Origin: a bacterium
GTDB lineage: Bacteria; Bdellovibrionota_C; UBA2361; SZUA-149
Length of the DNA stretch: 10,706 nt
Assembly: GCA_003230795.1 (NCBI GenBank)
Contig: QIGM01000227.1
Span: forward strand, 1-10,706
Direction: 5' to 3'
Part shown: positions 6,792 through 10,706 of the stretch, one piece after another
Numbering within the stretch: the stretch's first letter is position 1
Layout of the letters: each line of letters opens with the position of its first letter
Translations under genes and position numbers: made by a program
The notes under the pieces: generated by a model
Told to the model about the DNA's origin: nothing
The model's input: the letters and a program-made list of their open reading frames with translations, nothing else
Database searches by the model: none

Positions 6792-8174
6792 CTAGGTCGA
6801 GGCGTCGCTTGTGTCGCCGGGTATCTCTTCGAATGGCTGAATAATAACGAAGCCATCTCCTTCGAAACGCATTTGTAGAGTTTCCCCGCTGCCTCTGCCA
6901 GCAAACGTTTTCATTGCGACGTCAGTTTTGACTTGTGGAATAAGACTACCGGACCAGGCAACTGTGGCGTGTACATCGGTCATCACGGGTTCTCCAGGAG
7001 AAACTCGGAGTAACACTGGGTCGCCGAATGTGGTCACGGCGACATCTCCTTGACCGCTCATCCTTACGTTGAAAAGTCCACCTGACCACATAGCGGCCAG
7101 CTGCTTCATAAATGTAATGTCCCACTCCACGGATTCTTCGAACGCGAGGAGGTTGGTTCCCGCTACGACAAGCGAGTGGCCACCTAGATGGAGGATTGAG
7201 ACTTTCTTCCCTCGATCTGCAAGGTAGATATTTCCTTGACCAGTCGCCTTTGTGAGCATTGCCCCTTCGCCAGTCATTGTCTTTTTAATTAATTTGCTTA
7301 CACCGTGCTCGAGGATTCCTTCCCGCGTGAACTTCACCGTTCCGTAGTAGCCAACCATCGAGCCGGTTTTAGTCCAGACTCTACCGTTGAGGCTTACGTC
7401 GAGGAGGCGATCATTGTGAAGCTCAAAAGCTCTTCCTGTGCTTCTCCGCTTGCTCGCACGCTTCAGAAACGAGGCAATTGAATGTTCATCATTCTCCGGC
7501 TCTCCAGTTGTTTCATGAGGGATAGGTGCTGCTTCCTTGATAGACGGAATGCCGGGAGCGGAATTGGGTAATTGGAGTTCCCCTTTTTCGGGTACGGCTG
7601 GCTCAGGCTCGGCTGGGAGTTCTCTCGGCTCCTGATAACGGGAGTCCTCACGATCTAGAGCGAGTTGTGTAAGTTCGTCGCGGAGCTTGCGATTTCGACT
7701 TGTTGCAGGGGCAGAGTCGGACGCGGTATCTGAGATCTGGAGTGCTCCAGATTGTCTCGCTTCGAACAAACGAGACATCTGAGTTTTCTCAGCCTCGTCT
7801 ATTTTCCCATCTGAGTGAATGAGTTGAAGTATCTCGTCGTGCTCTTTCTCGCTAAGTACTCCTGCGTTGATTGCTGCGTCGACTCGTTCTTTGAGCACGA
7901 GAGAGTTTTCTTCTTCAAGCGTTGAGCGCTGTTTGCTCTCCAGTCGAGCTTCCTTTTCTTTTTGATTCTTTTCTTCCTCGCGCAAGGTTTGTGCTGAATC
8001 GACGATAGTGACGATACCCGACTGAACTGCCGAAAAGACCTTCGAGAGCTGCGCTTGCTCAATCGCGTCAATCTCTCCATCCTCTTGAATCCGAAGCAGT
8101 ATTTCGTCGTGCTGCGCCTGAGTCATTTTCCCTGACTCGAGCGAGCGTTGAATGATGTCGTCTATCTTATCCAT
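6792..8174 (-). CDS. AIM24-family protein with duplicated N-terminal DG-I-D-x-x-E modules
   Basis: A 460-residue soluble protein in three parts. Residues 7-57 and 97-147 are two copies of one module at an exact 90-residue offset; by eye 20 of 43 positions in 15-57 are identical, including HDEIL, DG-x-ID-x-x-E and QSG. Between them lies a charged, probably coiled-coil stretch (62-95). Residues 150-245 are a Pro/Glu-rich, probably disordered linker ending in a basic patch (KRASKRRS). Residues 248-447 are an AIM24 domain (DUF124/TIGR00266 family), with RVWTKTGSMVGYYGTVKF, then MTGEGAMLTKATGQGNIYLAD and GGLFNVRMSGQGDVAVTTFG. The AIM24 fold is a beta-rich, trimer-forming type named after a yeast mitochondrial protein; its bacterial role is poorly known. 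The gene is second in an operon, 33 bp after the HEAT-repeat gene. The ATG has only a weak GAGAA upstream, so its translation may depend partly on the upstream gene. The family call is firm; the function is unknown. Confidence 0.88.
   Translation of the reverse strand: MDKIDDIIQRSLESGKMTQAQHDEILLRIQEDGEIDAIEQAQLSKVFSAVQSGIVTIVDSAQTLREEEKNQKEKEARLESKQRSTLEEENSLVLKERVDAAINAGVLSEKEHDEILQLIHSDGKIDEAEKTQMSRLFEARQSGALQISDTASDSAPATSRNRKLRDELTQLALDREDSRYQEPRELPAEPEPAVPEKGELQLPNSAPGIPSIKEAAPIPHETTGEPENDEHSIASFLKRASKRRSTGRAFELHNDRLLDVSLNGRVWTKTGSMVGYYGTVKFTREGILEHGVSKLIKKTMTGEGAMLTKATGQGNIYLADRGKKVSILHLGGHSLVVAGTNLLAFEESVEWDITFMKQLAAMWSGGLFNVRMSGQGDVAVTTFGDPVLLRVSPGEPVMTDVHATVAWSGSLIPQVKTDVAMKTFAGRGSGETLQMRFEGDGFVIIQPFEEIPGDTSDAST
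7734..7886 (-). repeat. Second copy of the duplicated module in the AIM24 protein (residues 97-147)
   Basis: It aligns without gaps to residues 7-57 (8004-8156). Each copy itself has two similar halves of the form xG-hydrophobic-[S/T/D]-x-x-[E/Q] followed by a helix: AGVLSEKEHDEIL and DGKIDEAEKTQM in this copy. The first half resembles the short SHOCT motif, and the second resembles the DG-x-ID-x-x-E loop of TerB-like or EF-hand-like helix pairs. The full set of EF-hand calcium ligands is not present. Confidence 0.75.
8004..8156 (-). repeat. First copy of the duplicated module in the AIM24 protein (residues 7-57)
   Basis: Its halves are SGKMTQAQHDEIL and DGEIDAIEQAQL, then QSGIVTI. It pairs with the copy at residues 97-147 at a constant 90-residue offset. 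The divergence between copies points to an old duplication kept under selection. Confidence 0.75.
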
Positions 8175-8207
8175 TCGTTCTCTAGCTTGTTGATGAACAC
8201 TATTAGA

Positions 8208-8744
8208 TTAGTCCCCGTAGATCTTCTTGTGCCGGCGATATTTCTTCTTTTTCTTTTGCTCGTACTCTCGCCGCAGTCCTTTCGCCCAACCTTGCATTTG
8301 CGCTCGCTCGTAGGAGTTCTGTGCGTGAGCTTCGGAGCGGCTGAGAATTGCTTGCGCCTTTTTCGACCCCATACGCGAGAGCGCCTCTGCGGCATCCATG
8401 CGGACACCCATGTCTCGCGAATCAAAAGCTTGTTCGAGAATTTCAATCGCTTCGCGCCTGTCGATTATGACAATTGCTCGTATCGCGGCGGAGCGAAGTG
8501 TTGCGTCGCTGTCTCTACTAGCAAGTGCTAGTGCGTCGAGCGCTCCATCGGCTGAGGAGCCCATTTGAGCAAGCTTGTCAATTGCTTCCATTTGGAGCTC
8601 TGGAGAACCGCGCTCAAGCTGAGCGGTGAGTCGATCGACTTCTTGGGCGTTTGAAACGAAATAGTTAATCACGAGCGCCAAGGGCACGCCGACCAACAGC
8701 AAGATCTTCTGCTTTTTGGAAAAAGAAAATTTAATGGCAGACAT
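8208..8744 (-). CDS. Membrane-anchored HEAT-repeat protein
   Basis: A 178-residue protein. The N-terminus is basic (KFSFSKKQK) and is followed by one hydrophobic segment (about 14-30, ILLLVGVPLALVINYFV), a signal anchor with predicted N-in topology. Residues 35-135 form about three helical repeats of the HEAT/PBS-lyase type: LTAQLERGSPELQMEAIDKLAQMG, then LALASRDSDATLRSAAIRAI, then AFDSRDMGVRMDAAEALSRMGS. Such repeats usually act as a protein-binding scaffold. The tail (153-176) is strongly basic with a run of five lysines. No enzymatic motif is seen. It is the first gene of an operon with the AIM24 gene (33 bp gap), so the two products may work together, with this one giving the membrane link. 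The start is supported by GAGGAG 6 nt upstream, which lies within a small hairpin. The signal segment could instead be a cleaved signal peptide, but no clear cleavage site is seen. Confidence 0.85.
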   Translation of the reverse strand: MSAIKFSFSKKQKILLLVGVPLALVINYFVSNAQEVDRLTAQLERGSPELQMEAIDKLAQMGSSADGALDALALASRDSDATLRSAAIRAIVIIDRREAIEILEQAFDSRDMGVRMDAAEALSRMGSKKAQAILSRSEAHAQNSYERAQMQGWAKGLRREYEQKKKKKYRRHKKIYGD

Positions 8745-8748
8745 AGCA

Positions 8749-8766
8749 AACTCCTCTATGGGAGTT
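8749..8766 (-). promoter_or_regulatory. Ribosome binding site inside a hairpin, upstream of the HEAT gene
   Basis: On the - strand AACTCC (8766-8761) can pair with GGAGTT (8754-8749) across a 6-nt loop. The second arm holds most of the GAGGAG ribosome site (8756-8751), 6 nt from the ATG at 8744. Pairing would hide the ribosome site and could lower or regulate translation of the operon. The stem is only 6 bp, so the effect may be small. Confidence 0.4.
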
Positions 8767-8921
8767 ATGGCCTATTTTGGGCGTTTGTTGCCTCCCGAGT
8801 GGAAACATAAGTGGAGATTCTGCAAGTAGGGCATCTATAAATTAAGTCAAGTAATCTTAGTTTGTTATTCCAATAATCTGAGGTGAGGTCCTGATTTGAC
8901 GGCTCTCAATATCTTCTAGAC

Positions 8922-8964
8922 GGTAGATTAGCGTTTTTCGCGCTGATACCATTTCGTACGCTAA
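8922..8964. repeat. Overlapping inverted repeats around TTAGCG in the kinase promoter region
   Basis: TTAGCGT (8928-8934) is perfectly complementary to ACGCTAA (8958-8964). The same core, as ATTAGCG (8927-8933), also pairs with CGCTGAT (8941-8947) with one G-T, and this stem extends through GGT/ACC (8922-8924 and 8948-8950) past a bulge. One arm thus has two possible partners. This could be an operator cluster with three related half-sites or an RNA with alternative folds in the kinase leader. Confidence 0.4.
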
Positions 8965-9045
8965 GGCAATTTAGGGATGTGAGAGTCTCGCTCCGAAGTT
9001 ATTCACCCGATTGCCGAGGGAAACCAAAAGCGACGTGAGCTGTAA

Positions 9046-10706
9046 ATGCTAGCTTTATCCGCAAAACTGCTTTACGCAGGGAGGAACGAGGAGACGTTTG
9101 AGCGTCTTGCGAACCTCTGCCGGGGAGTCTCGGAATTCCAAATTTCTTTGGAGAGGGCAGCGTCGTACGAAAATCTCGCTGAAGGAATTTTTGCAGATAC
9201 CTTCGATCTCTGTCTCATCGATCAAGATCTGGTCTCAGCGGATAAGCTACTTCAACTTGAACTGCTAGATACTAATCAAAGAAGTGGTTCTCTTGCTTTA
9301 ATTGGAAGTGAAGTTTGTAAATCCAAATGGGACGCCTGGAAACAAGATCGATTCGATGCCCAGCAATTCTCTAGAGGTGAGCTCCTTTGCTGTGTTCGTC
9401 ATGCTCTCCACCGTCAGAAACTTCGTGCAGAAGTAGAGTATCGCTTGTCTTATGAGCGTTTGGCAAACGAGATTCTCTCTTCGTTTGTCGAGATGAAGCC
9501 GAACGAAATCGACCCCGCAGTCGTTGCCGCTTTGGAAAAAGTTGGTCGCTTTGCGGAAGTAAAGAATAGTTTTATTTGTTTGTTCTCTAAAGATTCTCAT
9601 TATTTGGAGAGGACTCATCATTGGTCGCTGTGCGAGACGGATCTTGCGCCCTGCCATATGTTTGAGCGAATCGATGTATCGCAATTGCCGTGGTTTACGA
9701 ATCGTATACGCCGGAATTGTATTGTTTCCTTTTCTGAGCGTCAGGAGCTGATCTCCGTTGCGCCTACGGAGGAGGAGTACTTCGCGTCGACTGATGTCCG
9801 AGCGTTAATCGCGGTGCCCCTGCAGTGTTATGGAGAATCAAGAGGCTTTCTCGGATTCTCCAACTCACGTGATGCGAGAGAATGGAGCAAGGAGGATGTT
9901 GAGCTTCTCCAGCTGATGGGGCGTTTATTTATCAATGCGATAGAGCGTCGCCGTTCAGAGAATGCCAGAAAGGAGTCTGAGGAACGCTTTCAAACAGTAG
10001 TCGAAAGCCTGAATGATGGATTAGTTCTTTTTGATGCAAGCAACCGCGTAGAGTTCGTCAACGACAAATTTGTTGAGCTTACAGGATACAGCCAAGGTGA
10101 ACTTGCGTCTGGAGACTCGGTGTTTCGATTATTCCTTGAGGAAGAAGATGCAGCTAGAATTCATCAGGCAATAGAGTCTTTTTCGATGAGCGTAGAGGAG
10201 AATTCTGCCAAGGAGTTTCGCATTCAAGTGATTCGGGCGGATGCACAGAGGCGTTGGATGACCATTTCAGTAGCCCCTTATCGGCAAGCGTCGGGCAAAT
10301 TACTCGGCACTGTCATTGCGTTTAGAGATGTGACAGAGCAGCATTTTCTCGAAGAGCAGTTGCAGCATGCACAAAAAATGGAGGCAGTCGGTCGACTCGC
10401 TGGTGGAGTTGCGCACGACTTCAATAATGTGTTGACCGCAGTGTTGGGTTATTCCGGTCTGCTCCTCAACCGGCTACCTTCGGATCATCCAAATCGACAC
10501 GAGATTCTTCAAATTAGGAAGGCGAGCGAGCAAGCTGGCGCTCTTGTTCAGCAGCTTCTTACGTTTAGTCGAAAGCAGGCTCGAAGCCCGAAAGTGCTGA
10601 AGCTCAATGCTGTGATCACCGAAACGCAGCCAATGTTGTCCCGATTAGTCGGTGAGAACGTTGAGTTAGTTGCGGATCTCGAGCCCTTTCTATGTAGCGT
10701 TCGAGC
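9046..10706 (+). CDS. Sensor histidine kinase with receiver-like, GAF, PAS and HisKA domains (3' end outside window)
   Basis: The open frame runs from ATG 9046 past the window edge (553 complete codons seen). A stop (TAA, 9043-9045) directly precedes the ATG in frame, so this or a later codon is the start; the ribosome site is weak (GTGAG). Residues 1-125 are receiver-like: FDLCLID with D59 at the acceptor place, ending FSRGELLCCVRHALHR as in response regulators. The usual N-terminal acidic pair and the conserved Lys are not evident. About 140-305 is a GAF-type domain (VPLQCYGESRGFLGFSN). About 312-430 is a PAS/PAC domain (FQTVVESLNDGLVLFD to GTVIAFRDVTEQ). HisKA follows with the phospho-acceptor H457 in GRLAGGVAHDFNN, a form typical of NtrB-like and hybrid kinases. 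The ATPase domain has just begun at the edge. No membrane segment is seen, so it probably senses a cytoplasmic signal. A C-terminal receiver may follow beyond the window. Confidence 0.9.
   Translation, partial: MLALSAKLLYAGRNEETFERLANLCRGVSEFQISLERAASYENLAEGIFADTFDLCLIDQDLVSADKLLQLELLDTNQRSGSLALIGSEVCKSKWDAWKQDRFDAQQFSRGELLCCVRHALHRQKLRAEVEYRLSYERLANEILSSFVEMKPNEIDPAVVAALEKVGRFAEVKNSFICLFSKDSHYLERTHHWSLCETDLAPCHMFERIDVSQLPWFTNRIRRNCIVSFSERQELISVAPTEEEYFASTDVRALIAVPLQCYGESRGFLGFSNSRDAREWSKEDVELLQLMGRLFINAIERRRSENARKESEERFQTVVESLNDGLVLFDASNRVEFVNDKFVELTGYSQGELASGDSVFRLFLEEEDAARIHQAIESFSMSVEENSAKEFRIQVIRADAQRRWMTISVAPYRQASGKLLGTVIAFRDVTEQHFLEEQLQHAQKMEAVGRLAGGVAHDFNNVLTAVLGYSGLLLNRLPSDHPNRHEILQIRKASEQAGALVQQLLTFSRKQARSPKVLKLNAVITETQPMLSRLVGENVELVADLEPFLCSVR

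Larger units (their letters stand above)
8745..9045. promoter_or_regulatory. Divergent intergenic region between the HEAT/AIM24 operon and the sensor kinase
   Basis: A 301-bp stretch without a plausible gene. It should hold promoters for the HEAT/AIM24 operon and the sensor kinase. I see no convincing paired -35/-10 on either strand; on the - strand a lone TTGACT lies near 8845-8850, and on the + strand a lone TTGAC at 8896-8900. The main structure is the cluster of inverted repeats at 8922-8964. Confidence 0.3.

Noticed and set aside
8004..8156. True calcium-binding EF-hands in the AIM24 protein
   Set aside because: DG-x-ID-x-x-E fits the end of an EF loop, but the acidic residues expected at the first positions of the 12-residue loop are missing in both copies.
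8148..8531. 127-codon open frame on the + strand
   Set aside because: It is antisense to the HEAT-repeat gene and the start of the AIM24 gene, and it reads as an odd Cys/Arg-rich protein without motifs.
9298..9684. 128-codon open frame on the - strand
   Set aside because: It lies wholly antisense to the sensor kinase, whose frame shows clear domain motifs. The antisense product has no recognisable pattern.
1..10706. CRISPR arrays, tRNA genes, insertion sequences or prophage genes
   Set aside because: No regularly spaced direct repeats, cloverleaf signals, transposase or phage-like proteins were seen on either strand.

Overview
The window looks like an ordinary chromosomal segment of a Gram-negative bacterium. 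It carries the end of an outer-membrane FadL-type porin, an inner-membrane GT-C-like protein and a multidomain sensor kinase. Base composition is intermediate by eye and codon use looks similar from gene to gene, so nothing marks a clear foreign island. The gene mix (FadL/FadD, an AIM24-family protein with HEAT repeats, a receiver-GAF-PAS kinase) would fit a deltaproteobacterial-type lineage (Myxococcota, Bdellovibrionota or relatives). That placement is a weak guess, because no taxonomic marker is present.

Layout: (1) 1-245, + strand, the 3' end of a FadL-family fatty-acid porin, with signs of a one-base frameshift in its last beta-strand. (2) 246-532, a convergent spacer holding a short hairpin and a striking perfect 45-bp inverted repeat. 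(3) 533-2425, - strand, a long-chain acyl-CoA synthetase. (4) 2426-2734, a divergent control region. (5) 2735-3763, + strand, a DUF21/CNNM plus CBS-pair membrane protein. (6) 3798-4967, - strand, a divergent N-acetylglutamate-synthase-like protein with a worn-down amino-acid-kinase half and an intact GNAT half. (7) 5029-6783, + strand, a multi-spanning GT-C/PTPS-related membrane protein. (8) 8744 down to 6792, - strand, a two-gene operon: a membrane-anchored HEAT-repeat protein followed by an AIM24-domain protein with an unusual duplicated N-terminal module. (9) 8745-9045, a second divergent control region with overlapping inverted repeats. (10) 9046 to the end, + strand, a receiver-like/GAF/PAS/HisKA sensor kinase cut off by the window edge.

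How they fit together: the FadL-like porin and the acyl-CoA synthetase face each other and together suggest uptake and activation of exogenous long-chain fatty acids. The HEAT and AIM24 genes are the only clear co-transcribed pair. The other genes are single units arranged divergently or convergently. No mobile-element gene, CRISPR array, tRNA or rRNA was seen. I did not find a demonstrable new multi-gene system. The most unusual items are the perfect inverted repeat, the nested repeats in the AIM24 protein beside a HEAT partner, and the NAGS-like protein that has lost the usual kinase-domain motifs.
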